Source of the DNA: Colimorpha sp045576855
GTDB taxonomy: Bacteria; Bacteroidota; Bacteroidia; Bacteroidales; P3
Length of the DNA: 64,000 bases
Direction of reading: 5' to 3'
Assembly: GCA_045576855.1 (NCBI GenBank)
Contig: JAZNHG010000037.1
Location: forward strand, 1 to 64,000
How positions within the stretch are numbered: position 1 is the first letter of the stretch; each line of letters begins with the position of its first letter. This document shows positions 31,429 to 40,862 of this stretch, piece after piece. Both the position numbers and the translations under genes were made by a program. Below the pieces are notes generated by a model that saw only the letters and a program-made list of their open reading frames with translations, had not been told where the DNA came from and made no database searches.

Positions 31429-31436
31429 TATCTTTG
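31429..31436 (+). promoter_or_regulatory. TATCTTTG promoter, DUF2027 gene
   Basis: TATCTTTG 22 bases before the ATG at 31458, followed by CAGTCC. Confidence 0.72.
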
Positions 31437-31457
31437 CAGTCCAAAAATAAATGAACT

Positions 31458-31820
31458 ATGGCACAATTTGAGATAGGAGACAAAGTGAAGTTCCTCAACG
31501 CTGTGGGCGGTGGAATAGTAAAAAAGATACAGGACGGCATGGTCTACGTCGAGGACGAGACAGGCTTCGACATGCCCTTCGCGCCCAGCCAGCTCATCCG
31601 CATGGCCGACCAGGCCGGCGTGGGCAAGGTCTTTAATGACGAGACGATAGGCCAGAGCGTGGAGAAGAAGGCCAAGGAGGAGCACCGCGAGCCCACGCAC
31701 CTGGAGCTCATCGAGGAGAACCGCCGCCTGCGCAGCCAGAACGCCAACCTGCAGGACCAGATAAAGCAGCTCAAGAGCCAGGTCCTCAGCCTGCAGCGCA
31801 CCATCGCCCGCATATCGTAA
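31458..31820 (+). CDS. DUF2027-type N-terminal domain with coiled coil
   Basis: A 120-residue protein. Residues 1-50 (FEIGDKVKFLNAVGGGIVKK, then GMVYVEDETGFDMP) match the N-terminal DUF2027 domain usually fused to a Smr nuclease domain in Bacteroidota. Here the Smr part is absent and a coiled coil (about 78-118) takes its place. It is probably a regulatory or binding relative of the full-length protein. Confidence 0.75.
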   Translation: MAQFEIGDKVKFLNAVGGGIVKKIQDGMVYVEDETGFDMPFAPSQLIRMADQAGVGKVFNDETIGQSVEKKAKEEHREPTHLELIEENRRLRSQNANLQDQIKQLKSQVLSLQRTIARIS

Positions 31821-31868
31821 AACAATCAGTCGGTGACAATTTGTCACCAGTTGAAATATAAATAAAGT

Positions 31869-32744
31869 ATGACAAAACAGAGCGGCATAACACTCTTTGA
31901 GGACACGAAAGTCCGTATCGTTTGGGATGACAAACAGGAGAAATATTACTTCTCGGTAGCTGACATCGTCCAGATACTGACAGACAGCGCGGATGTCAAG
32001 CAATATATCAAGCGAATGCGTTCGCGTGACGCTGAGCTTGATTCCAGGTGGGGTACAATTTGTACCCCTACTGAAATGGTAGCTGCTGATGGCAAACGAT
32101 ACAAGACTCAGGCGGCTGACCTTGAGGGCATCTTCCGCATTATCCAGTCTATTCCTTCGAAGAAGGCCGAGCCGGTGAAGCGGTGGCTGGCCGAGGTGGG
32201 GGCTCAGCGCGTGGACCAGATGATAGACCCCGAGCAGACATTCCAGATGGCCGTCGACGACTACCGCCGCCAGGGCTACAGCGACCGCTGGATCAACGAG
32301 CGCATGCGCAGCATCGAGATGCGCAAGGAGCTGACCGACGAGTGGCACCGCTCCGGCATCCACGAGCCCAAGGACTTTGCCATCCTCACCAACGTCCTCA
32401 CCAAGGCGTGGAGCGGCATGACCACCGGCGAGTACAAGCGCTACAAAGGCCTCACCAAGCAGAATCTGCGCGACAATATGACCAACATCGAGCTCGCGCT
32501 CAACACCCTTGCCGAGGTGGCCACCACCGAGTACTCGCGTCAGTCGAACCCGCAGACGATGGCCGAGAGCCAGCGCATAGCGCAGGAGGGCGGCGACGTG
32601 GCCCGCGACGCCCGCCGCACCATGGAGAAACGCCTCGGCCGCAGCGTCGTCTCATCGAAGAAAGCCGCCGACTACCTGGCATCCACCGAAGAGACCAAGG
32701 CCCTGCCCGACGCCGACAAGCCGAAGAGCCGCAAGAAGAAATAA
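31869..32744 (+). CDS. Bro-N domain (phage antirepressor-like) protein
   Basis: A 291-residue protein. The N-terminal half (ITLFEDTKVRIVWDDKQEKY, then FSVADIVQILTDSADVKQYI) is a Bro-N domain as in phage antirepressors and baculovirus BRO proteins. The second half is helical and basic, ending DKPKSRKKK. Probably DNA-binding. Chromosomal copies are frequent in Bacteroidota. A 41-bp palindrome array follows and could be its binding site, which is only a guess. Confidence 0.82.
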   Translation: MTKQSGITLFEDTKVRIVWDDKQEKYYFSVADIVQILTDSADVKQYIKRMRSRDAELDSRWGTICTPTEMVAADGKRYKTQAADLEGIFRIIQSIPSKKAEPVKRWLAEVGAQRVDQMIDPEQTFQMAVDDYRRQGYSDRWINERMRSIEMRKELTDEWHRSGIHEPKDFAILTNVLTKAWSGMTTGEYKRYKGLTKQNLRDNMTNIELALNTLAEVATTEYSRQSNPQTMAESQRIAQEGGDVARDARRTMEKRLGRSVVSSKKAADYLASTEETKALPDADKPKSRKKK

Positions 32745-32826
32745 CAAAGACGCACGAGGATGATACGGACGGGAAACATAGCCATGCAGGGATGCGTGAG
32801 GGGCGTCGGGGCCGGTAAATGTGCCG

Positions 32827-33005
32827 CGCTCATGAGCGCGACCATGAACGGCGCCAGAAAACGTACCCCGCTCACGAGCGCGGTCGATTTTCAGAGAGAA
32901 AGTTCTCTCCGCTCACGAGCGCGGCTGATTTTCGCCCAGAAAGTACCCTCCGCTCATGAGCGCGCTCGATTTTCTCCCCGAAACAACACCCCGCTCATGA
33001 GCGCG
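32827..33005 (+). repeat. 41-bp tandem repeats with palindromic CGCTCAYGAGCGCG core
   Basis: Palindromic cores lie at 32827, 32869, 32910, 32951 and 32992, that is at 42, 41, 41 and 41 bp. The intervening sequence is GATTTTC...GAAAGT-like. About four helical turns separate the cores, so all face the same side. The frame 32760-33023 covering the array is probably not a gene. It fills the gap behind the Bro-N gene. Confidence 0.9.
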
Positions 33006-33062
33006 GTGAAATTACATGAATGAAACAATTAATTGTACAACGACAACAAACAGATACAGGCA

Positions 33063-33632
33063 ATGAAGAAGATATTGATGTTATGCGCGGCGATTGCTGC
33101 AATGAGCTTTACAGCTAATGCACAGGACACTCTTGTGACGGTGCAAGGCAAAGCATATCTCTCTGTTGTGACCAAGGTAGAAAAAGGCATGGTTCACTAC
33201 ACTCGTTATCCACAGGCAGAAGGAGATGAGGAATACACTATTGATGTTCATTCTTTACGGGAAATACGTTTCTATGATGGGCGGTATGTCAATTTTACCA
33301 ATAACCATTCTTTGGATCTGGATGGAATGGGTGTTGTTATTGACCCTGTTCGAATTATGCCTCCATCATACTATTTAAAACGTAGTGCCAATTGTCAGTT
33401 TGGAGTTCTTGGTGCATCTTTTGGTGCTGGTTTTTTTGGAACTCTTGGAGCAATATCATCAGCTAAACCGAACCACGACCCGGGAACTCCAGTAGTCTTA
33501 TATGGTACATCTATTGTTTGTGGAATTACAGCTTTAGTGTGTGAGATTATGTCTATTGTAAACCTAAAGAAAGCTGGCAAATCAATGGAACGTATCCATA
33601 TTATTCAGAACGGAGTATCATTGGATTTATAG
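33063..33632 (+). CDS. Secreted protein with two membrane helices, unknown function
   Basis: A 189-residue protein starting at ATG 33063, with a signal peptide ending TANAQ. The mature part begins with a small beta-rich region (VTVQGKAYLSVVTKVEKG), and the C-terminal half has two hydrophobic segments (FGVLGASFGAGFFGTLGAIS and SIVCGITALVCEIMSI). No family is recognised. Confidence 0.7.
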   Translation: MKKILMLCAAIAAMSFTANAQDTLVTVQGKAYLSVVTKVEKGMVHYTRYPQAEGDEEYTIDVHSLREIRFYDGRYVNFTNNHSLDLDGMGVVIDPVRIMPPSYYLKRSANCQFGVLGASFGAGFFGTLGAISSAKPNHDPGTPVVLYGTSIVCGITALVCEIMSIVNLKKAGKSMERIHIIQNGVSLDL

Positions 33633-33643
33633 TTAAGACATCT

Positions 33644-34773
<1,130 letters not shown>

Positions 34774-34777
<4 letters not shown>

Positions 34778-35565
34778 AGTGGAGCTATATACTCTTTGTA
34801 CCCGCCGTAATATCGGCAGCATGGGCACTAGCCACTATGCTCTTCAAGCGGCGCCCCACACATGCGCAACTCATCCTGAGTTTCATGCTCCTACTCGAGT
34901 CATTCGCCATGATTGTCATCTCGGTGTTCTTCCGTGGCCGGGCGGGGTCGCTCTTCATCTACGACTACCTGTTCATCACCACCACCATGTTCAGTCTGCC
35001 ATTGTACTATGTAGGCATCTGCTCGCTCACCGAACCGCGAGGGGCCACCCTGCGACAACGGCGCACCTTCCTCATCCCGATACTCTATGTGCTGGGGCTC
35101 ACCTACTGTGCTTTCTGGCTGGGGCCACGCCGCTACGAAGAGATGTGCCATGCCTTGCGCGACGGCACCGCCACATGGATAGCCGGCGACATGGCGTGGA
35201 ATGCCATGTACTTCTGGGACCACATTCTCTTTCCGACATTATTCCTCATTTCCAGCTTGGCCATTATGATACAAGCAGCACGCAAATCACGCATCTTCAG
35301 CCAACGCTTCAACACATTCTATGCCCAAGGCATCCATGTGCCCAAAATCAACAACGGCCCAATGTTTGCCTATACCGTTGCCTTTCTGATTGTAGCCATC
35401 GGCACCGTAGCCCTCATAGACTTCAGACCCCGCTACTATAAATACGGACTGATTGTCTGTACCATGCTGATTACTGCGCTTCAGTTCATCATCGGCCGCT
35501 ATATCTACCATCTCGACTACGATGCACGCTATGTGGCCAACCTCGTCAAAGAAAAACAATCCTGA
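34774..35565 (+). CDS. Seven-helix membrane protein, paralogue of the next gene's sensor part
   Basis: A 263-residue inner-membrane protein with about seven hydrophobic segments and no soluble output domain. It resembles the membrane half of the following gene in layout (FLIPILYVLGLTYCAF, ALQFIIGRYIYHL at the end). It is coupled to ispG by an ATGA overlap and lies six bases before the next gene. It may form a sensory pair with that protein; function unknown. Confidence 0.68.
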
Positions 35566-35571
35566 AGACAC

Positions 35572-36720
35572 ATGACTCCACTTGCAACACTGTATCTTAT
35601 CGTCGGGCTGGCCTCTTTCGTGTGGCCGCTGACGCTTCTGCTCATGAAACGCACCGTGATGGGCGTACAATGGCTGATGATGGTCTCGCTGCTATTGTTC
35701 GGCCTCTCCGCCATTCTGTACAGCACATTCTTCAACACGTTCCTCTCCGGAGAGTATCTGCTGGTGCTTCTCTACATGATTCTGTCGCTCTTCGTGCTAA
35801 GCGTCACCCAGGCTTCCGTGGCCTTGTTCACCCACGTTAGCGGCAACAAGATTATCTCACCCATTCTGCTGGTGCCATCCCTACTCACCGTCGCGCTCAT
35901 GGCCCTGTCGGTCGTCGTGGGTGGAGCCGACATGTACCGGCTGTGGATAGCCCGCGGTACACTGGGCGATGCCGGCCTTTTCTATGCCAACAGCTGGCGC
36001 TACAATGTCATTGTGGCTGTGCACTACTACCTGTACTGGTTTGTTCTGATATTCGAAACCACATACGTCTTCTTCTACGTGATACACAATCTGCGCCGTT
36101 TCCACCTGGTGCTGAACGAATACTACACCGCCCAGCAGCAAAACCTGCGCAACATCCGCGGCATCTTTATCACCGTGGGCATCAACTGCCTCTGCGTACT
36201 GGTCAATTACCTGCTCTTCCCCTTCAACCGTCCGCGACCGATATGGGCCACCGCCGTCATCTGCAGTGTGCAGTCGCTGGACATCCTCGCGCTCGGATGG
36301 CTCTTCTACAAGCTCAATTTCTCGGCCGAGCGGATAGGCGAAAAGCTGCGCAACAACAAATACGGACGCGGCAATCTGCAGGAACTGGGCCGACAGATAA
36401 CCAACTATGTGGAGCACGAGCACGCCTACCTCAACCCCGACCTCTCCGTCTTCCTGCTGAGCGAACGCTTCAAAGTGTCGCAGGACGACATAGTGGACGC
36501 CATCCATCAAATGAACGGAGCCCCCTTCAGCGACTATATCGACGGCTTGCGTGTGGAACACGCCACCTCCATACTGATGGAACAGCCCGACTTCGACTAC
36601 AACGACAACGAACACCTCTCCCAACTGGCCCATGCCTGCGGCTATCTGCGCGAAGAGGACCTCCAACGGGCCTTCGCCAGCGTCATGCAGACATCGCTCC
36701 AGGAATGGAGCAGAAAATAA
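35572..36720 (+). CDS. Membrane-bound AraC-family transcriptional regulator
   Basis: A 382-residue protein. Residues 1-245 hold about seven membrane helices; the rest has an AraC-type double helix-turn-helix, with DLSVFLLSERFKVSQDDIVD, FSDYIDGLRVEHATSIL, and LSQLAHACGYLREEDLQRAF at the end. It would bind DNA while anchored in the membrane, sensing a signal at or in it. The gene ends at 36720, directly against the last base of rarA on the other strand. Confidence 0.82.
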   Translation: MTPLATLYLIVGLASFVWPLTLLLMKRTVMGVQWLMMVSLLLFGLSAILYSTFFNTFLSGEYLLVLLYMILSLFVLSVTQASVALFTHVSGNKIISPILLVPSLLTVALMALSVVVGGADMYRLWIARGTLGDAGLFYANSWRYNVIVAVHYYLYWFVLIFETTYVFFYVIHNLRRFHLVLNEYYTAQQQNLRNIRGIFITVGINCLCVLVNYLLFPFNRPRPIWATAVICSVQSLDILALGWLFYKLNFSAERIGEKLRNNKYGRGNLQELGRQITNYVEHEHAYLNPDLSVFLLSERFKVSQDDIVDAIHQMNGAPFSDYIDGLRVEHATSILMEQPDFDYNDNEHLSQLAHACGYLREEDLQRAFASVMQTSLQEWSRK

Positions 36721-38010
36721 TCAATAGCCGTACTTGTCGCCCCAGCGCGCCCGCAGGCTGCGGCGGGTCTCCTCCTCGCGCGGTGTCGCGCCGGGCTCGT
36801 AGAACCTGCTGCCCTCCAGCCCCTGCGGCAAATACTCCTGTTCGGCAAATCCTCCCAGCGCTGCTCCACCGTTGTAGTCGTGGGCATACTTGTATCCGTC
36901 GCCATAGCCCATGTTCTTCATCAACCTCGTGGGAGCATTGCGGATATGCAGCGGAACCGGCAGGTCGCCCCAGCGCTTCACCGCCGCCTGCGCATTGGCC
37001 AGGGCCATATAGGTCGCGTTGCTCTTCGCCGAGCAGGCCAGATAGCAGGCACACTGCGACAGGTTGATGCGGCACTCCGGATAGCCTATCTTGCTCACCG
37101 CGTCGAACGTCGCGTTGGCCAGCAGCAGCGCGTTGGGATTCGCGTTGCCGATATCCTCGCTGGCGAAGATAAGCATGCGACGGGCAATGAAGAGCGGATC
37201 CTCGCCACCCTCAATCATCCGCGCCAGCCAATACACAGCCCCGTTCGGGTCGCTGCCACGCATACTCTTGATAAAAGCCGAAATGATATCATAGTGCATC
37301 TCGCCCCCCTTGTCGTAGAAGGCCAGATTCTGCTGTATCACAGTCGTCACAGACTCATTGTCGAGCGTCACCTTGACGTCCTTATTGCCCTTGACGTCCT
37401 TAAGGCATCTGTTCACCACCAACTCTATGGCATTCAGCAGCTTGCGCGCATCGCCGCCGCTGATGCGCATCAGCGCCTCCGTCTCGCGCACCTCCACCGT
37501 CACACCCTGCCCCGCATAGTGGTGCACAGCCGTATCTATCAGCCTCCGCATATCCCCCTCGTCAAACTCCTTCAGCACATACACCTGGCAGCGCGAAAGC
37601 AAGGCGGATATCACCTCGAACGAAGGATTCTCCGTAGTGGCACCAATCAGCGTGATCGTGCCGCGCTCCACAGCCCCCAGCAGTGAATCCTGCTGCGACT
37701 TGTTGAAGCGGTGTATCTCATCTATGAACAGTATCGCCCCCTCCTCCTCCTGCGCCTGGCTTATCACCTCGCGCACCTCCTTCACGCCACTGCTGATAGC
37801 GCTCAGCGTGTGGAACGGCCGATGCAGCGTGCGGCTGATAATCATCGCCAGCGTCGTCTTCCCGATGCCCGGAGGGCCCCAGAATATCATGCTCGGTATC
37901 TGTCCGCTCTCTATCAACGTACGCAACACAGCACCTGGTCCCACCAGGTGCTGCTGCCCTATATACTCGTCTAGCGTCTGTGGACGCAATATCTCTGCCA
38001 GCGGAGTCAT
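36721..38010 (-). CDS. rarA: Replication-associated recombination protein RarA
   Basis: A 429-residue AAA+ ATPase of the clamp-loader clade that acts at stalled replication forks. Walker A GPPGIGKTT (45-53), Walker B LFIDEIHRF, sensor ATTENPSFE. The C-terminal GYGDGYKYAHDY and YLPQGLEGSRFYEP are typical. A short 9-mer series (37370-37407) reads LKDVKGNKDVKV. The start codon at 38010 abuts the heptamer element, so its ribosome-binding region must lie inside that element. Confidence 0.95.
   Translation of the reverse strand: MTPLAEILRPQTLDEYIGQQHLVGPGAVLRTLIESGQIPSMIFWGPPGIGKTTLAMIISRTLHRPFHTLSAISSGVKEVREVISQAQEEEGAILFIDEIHRFNKSQQDSLLGAVERGTITLIGATTENPSFEVISALLSRCQVYVLKEFDEGDMRRLIDTAVHHYAGQGVTVEVRETEALMRISGGDARKLLNAIELVVNRCLKDVKGNKDVKVTLDNESVTTVIQQNLAFYDKGGEMHYDIISAFIKSMRGSDPNGAVYWLARMIEGGEDPLFIARRMLIFASEDIGNANPNALLLANATFDAVSKIGYPECRINLSQCACYLACSAKSNATYMALANAQAAVKRWGDLPVPLHIRNAPTRLMKNMGYGDGYKYAHDYNGGAALGGFAEQEYLPQGLEGSRFYEPGATPREEETRRSLRARWGDKYGY
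37370..37407 (-). repeat. 9-bp repeat in rarA
   Basis: On the coding strand CTTAAGGAC, GTCAAGGGC, AATAAGGAC and GTCAAGGTG follow one another, read LKD-VKG-NKD-VKV. Similar in type to the series in murL. Confidence 0.65.
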
Positions 38011-38169
38011 ATTCAGTGTTCAGTGTGCAGTGTTCAGTGTGCAGTGTTCAGTGTGCAGTGTTCAGTGTGCAGTGTTCAGTGTGCAGTGTTCAGTGTGCAG
38101 TGTTCAGTGTTCAGTGCGCAGTGTGCAGCGGCCGCGCCAGCCAACTGAACACTGCACACTGAACACTAT
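38011..38169. repeat. GTTCAGT/GTGCAGT heptamer hairpin element filling the queA-rarA gap
   Basis: About 17 alternating GTTCAGT and GTGCAGT units (38011-38129), a 14-bp spacer, then ACTGAAC, ACTGCAC and ACTGAAC (38144-38164) in opposite orientation. It occupies the whole distance between the rarA start codon (38008-38010) and the queA stop codon (38170-38172). Confidence 0.92.
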
Positions 38170-39225
38170 TTATATTATCAGCATTGCGTCGCCGTAGGTC
38201 GAGAAGCGGTACTTCTCCTTGATGGCCGTCTGGTACGTCTGCATCAGCAGGTCGGGACCCGCAAAAGCGCTCACCATGATAAACTGCGACGACATAGGAT
38301 GATGGAAATTCGTCACCATCATGTCCGCCACCGTGAAATCGTACGGCGGGAAGATGAACTTGTTCGTCCAGCCGTCGTAGGGGCACACCTTGCCCGGAAT
38401 CGTCACAGCGCTCTCCAGCGCTCGCATAGTGGTGGTGCCCACACACAGCACCTTGCGCCCCTTCGCGTGGGCCGCTATGATAGCGTCGCAGGCCGCCTGG
38501 TCTATATGCATCTCCTCCGCATCCATACGGTGCTTCGACAGGTCCTCCACCTCGATGGGCTTGAACTCGCCCATGCCCGTGTGCAGCGTCAGCTCCACCC
38601 ACTTCACATCCTTGATCTCCATACGCTTCAGCAGCTCGCGGCTGAAGTGCAGCCCCGCTATCGGAGCCGCCACCGAACCCTCCCGCTTCGCATAGATAGT
38701 CTGGTAGTTCTCCGCATCGCTCTTCTCTATATCGCGCAGCCGCCGCAGCTCGTCCGGCAGCGGCGTGCGACCCATCGAACGTACGATGCTGATAAACTCC
38801 TCGTGGCTCCCGTCGAAAAGGAAGCGGATCGTGCGCCCGCGGCTCGTAGTGTTGTCCACCACCTCCGCCACCAGCGCGTCGTTCGTGCCAAAATAGAGCT
38901 TGTTGCCTATGCGTATCTTCCGCGCCGGGTCCACTATGACGTCCCACAGACGCGTCTCCTCGTTCAACTCGCGCAGCAACAGCACCTCGATCCGCGCCCC
39001 CGTCTTCTCTTTCTCACCCTCCAGCAGCGACGGAAAAACCCGCGTATTGTTCGCCACCACCACATCGTCCGTGTCCACATACTCGATCAGGTCCTTGAAC
39101 TGGCGGTGCTCTATCTCGCCGCTGTCGCGGTGCAGCACCAGCATACGAGCCTCGTCGCGGTTGCGCACCGGCTTCTCGGCTATCAGCTCCTTCGGCAGGT
39201 TAAATCTAAATTGTGACAGTTTCAT
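38170..39225 (-). CDS. queA: S-adenosylmethionine:tRNA ribosyltransferase-isomerase QueA
   Basis: A 351-residue enzyme that transfers the ribose of SAM to preQ1 in tRNA to make epoxyqueuosine. Recognised by MKLSQFRFNLPKELIAEKP, VVANNTRVFPSLL, PIAGLHFSRELL, and the C-terminal YGDAMLII. Length is normal. It precedes rarA on the same strand, separated only by the heptamer element. Confidence 0.96.
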   Translation of the reverse strand: MKLSQFRFNLPKELIAEKPVRNRDEARMLVLHRDSGEIEHRQFKDLIEYVDTDDVVVANNTRVFPSLLEGEKEKTGARIEVLLLRELNEETRLWDVIVDPARKIRIGNKLYFGTNDALVAEVVDNTTSRGRTIRFLFDGSHEEFISIVRSMGRTPLPDELRRLRDIEKSDAENYQTIYAKREGSVAAPIAGLHFSRELLKRMEIKDVKWVELTLHTGMGEFKPIEVEDLSKHRMDAEEMHIDQAACDAIIAAHAKGRKVLCVGTTTMRALESAVTIPGKVCPYDGWTNKFIFPPYDFTVADMMVTNFHHPMSSQFIMVSAFAGPDLLMQTYQTAIKEKYRFSTYGDAMLII

Positions 39226-39437
39226 CTCTTGCTCGATTTTCTGCTATAACGATAAAAAAATGTAAATCGTATGTTAAAAAATAAAAAAAATTGAAACCCA
39301 GTATCTCGCACCGTCGGCCGTCCGTGCATTTTAACATTCCAAAAAGCCCCCGGATAACCGCAAAAACACCACAAAACAACACAAAACACACAACAACAGT
39401 AAGATACAAAAACACAAACATCATCCTGCCCGGCAGG
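39226..39437. other. Part of the noncoding region upstream of queA
   Basis: AT-rich sequence with A- and T-runs and an ACAACACAAAACACACAACAACAG-like stretch, quoted here only as ACAACACAAAACACACAA. No clear promoter box or repeat other than the array that follows. Confidence 0.5.
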
Positions 39438-39525
39438 GGTCATCCTACCACCATCCTACCACCATCCTACCACCATCCTACCACCATCCTACCACCATCC
39501 TACCATTTTAACATTTCGGACGCCT
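39438..39525 (-). repeat. 11-bp tandem repeat (GGATGGTGGTA on minus strand), copy 2
   Basis: On the plus strand, six CATCCTACCAC units followed by CATCCTACCATTTTAACATT and TCGGACG. Its reverse complement matches copy 1 at 28861-28938 in units and flank, with more units. It lies behind the DUF58 gene in the same orientation as that gene. Confidence 0.9.
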
Positions 39526-39559
39526 CGATGGTGGGTGCAAGGGAGACCCGTTGTGGGGA

Positions 39560-40492
39560 CTACATGCTGCTGCGGCTGCGCTTGAGCAGGAAGGGTTGTA
39601 TCACTTGATGGAATCCCAGCGCCACGTCGACAGGCACATAGTCGATGCGGTACTGCAGCGAGCGGCGCTGCAGGTCGGCCTGCAGGGCGTTCATCTCGCG
39701 GCTGTAGGCGTCGGCCACCTCGCTGGGATTGAGCCGCAGCGTGGTGCCGCTCTCGAGGTCGACGAAGCGGTAGGGGCGGGCGCCATAGTCGAGGTTCAGC
39801 TCGTGCGCGCGGTCGAAGGTGTGGAAAAGAATCACCTCGTGCCGGTTGTGGCGCAGGTGGCGCAGGGCGTCGAAGAGGGGCTCCCACTCGGCGTCGCCGA
39901 CAAAAGCGTCGGTGAAAATCACCACCAGCGAGCGGCGATGCATCTGCTCGGCGGTGATATGCAGCGACTCGGCCAGCGACGTGGCGCGCCGCGTCGGGCG
40001 GTCGGCGTCGGCCGGCTGCAGCAGTTCGTCCAGCTTGCCCAGCAGATAGCGCTGATGCACCCCGCTGCTGCGGCAGGGCGTATGCAGGTCGATGCCGTCG
40101 CTGAGCAGCGTCAGCCCGAAGGCGTCGCGCTGGCGGTGCAGCAGCTCCATCAGCACGGCGGCGGCATAGACCGCGAAGGTGAGCTTGTTGGGATGCTCCG
40201 TATCGCCCTGGCCCTCCAGCGGAAACAGCATCGACGAGCTGTAGTCGACCACCAGCTGGCAGCGCAGGTTGGTCTCCTCCTCGAACTGCTTGACGTACAG
40301 CCTGTCGGTGCGGCCATAGAGGTGCCAGTCGATATTGCGCGTGCTCTCTCCGGTATTATACTGGCGATAGTCGCTGAATTCGACCGAAAAGCCGTGGAAC
40401 GGACTGCGGTGGCGGCCCGTAATAAAACCCTCGACCACCTGCCGGGCAAAGAAGTCGAGGGTCTTGTAGCGCGCTATCTGCGACTGCTCCAT
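39560..40492 (-). CDS. DUF58 domain protein
   Basis: A 310-residue soluble protein with an N-terminal FSDYRQYNTGESTRNIDWHLY and YVKQFEEETNL, typical of DUF58, and a vWA-like part (VVDYSSSMLF, then VVIFTDAF). DUF58 proteins often work with MoxR ATPases in envelope or metal-related complexes, but no moxR is adjacent. It starts three bases after the trxA stop; the frame upstream of 40492 is the trxA shadow. Confidence 0.88.
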   Translation of the reverse strand: MEQSQIARYKTLDFFARQVVEGFITGRHRSPFHGFSVEFSDYRQYNTGESTRNIDWHLYGRTDRLYVKQFEEETNLRCQLVVDYSSSMLFPLEGQGDTEHPNKLTFAVYAAAVLMELLHRQRDAFGLTLLSDGIDLHTPCRSSGVHQRYLLGKLDELLQPADADRPTRRATSLAESLHITAEQMHRRSLVVIFTDAFVGDAEWEPLFDALRHLRHNRHEVILFHTFDRAHELNLDYGARPYRFVDLESGTTLRLNPSEVADAYSREMNALQADLQRRSLQYRIDYVPVDVALGFHQVIQPFLLKRSRSSM

Positions 40493-40494
40493 GT

Positions 40495-40803
40495 TCAAAG
40501 CAGCGCATCCAGCTTCTCGGCCAGCGTCTCCTTGGCCACGAGTCCAACGCTCTTGTCCACCGCCTGCCCGTTCTTGAAAAAGAGGACGGTGGGCACATTG
40601 CGGATGCGGAAGCGGGCGGCCAGGTCGCTGCACTCGTCCACATCGGCCGTGCCCACGATGGCCTTGCCCTCGTACTCGGCGGCTATCTCCTCCACGCGGG
40701 GAGCCAACGCCTTGCAGGGACCGCACCAGGTGGCGCCGAAATCGATCATCACCGGCTTGCCGGAGTTCATCAGTTCATCGAAATTCTGTTCTGTGACTTT
40801 CAT
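40495..40803 (-). CDS. trxA: Thioredoxin
   Basis: A 102-residue thioredoxin with the active site WCGPC (26-30), cis-Pro in RNVPTVLFF and no signal peptide, so a cytoplasmic disulfide reductase. It is probably co-transcribed with der upstream and DUF58 downstream. Confidence 0.95.
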   Translation of the reverse strand: MKVTEQNFDELMNSGKPVMIDFGATWCGPCKALAPRVEEIAAEYEGKAIVGTADVDECSDLAARFRIRNVPTVLFFKNGQAVDKSVGLVAKETLAEKLDALL

Positions 40804-40862
40804 ATTCTCTGTTGTTTTTATTGTTTCTGTATATTCATTCTATCAAAAAACATGCCAAACGC

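Noticed and set aside
31869..32744. Prophage
   Set aside because: Only the Bro-N gene is phage-like; neighbours are chromosomal housekeeping genes and no other phage gene is present.
32827..33005. CRISPR array
   Set aside because: The segments between palindromes are themselves similar to each other, unlike spacers; no cas genes.
32760..33023. Possible 87-residue gene after the Bro-N gene
   Set aside because: It is a translation of the 41-bp repeat array; the peptide only mirrors the repeats, and no start signal is apparent.
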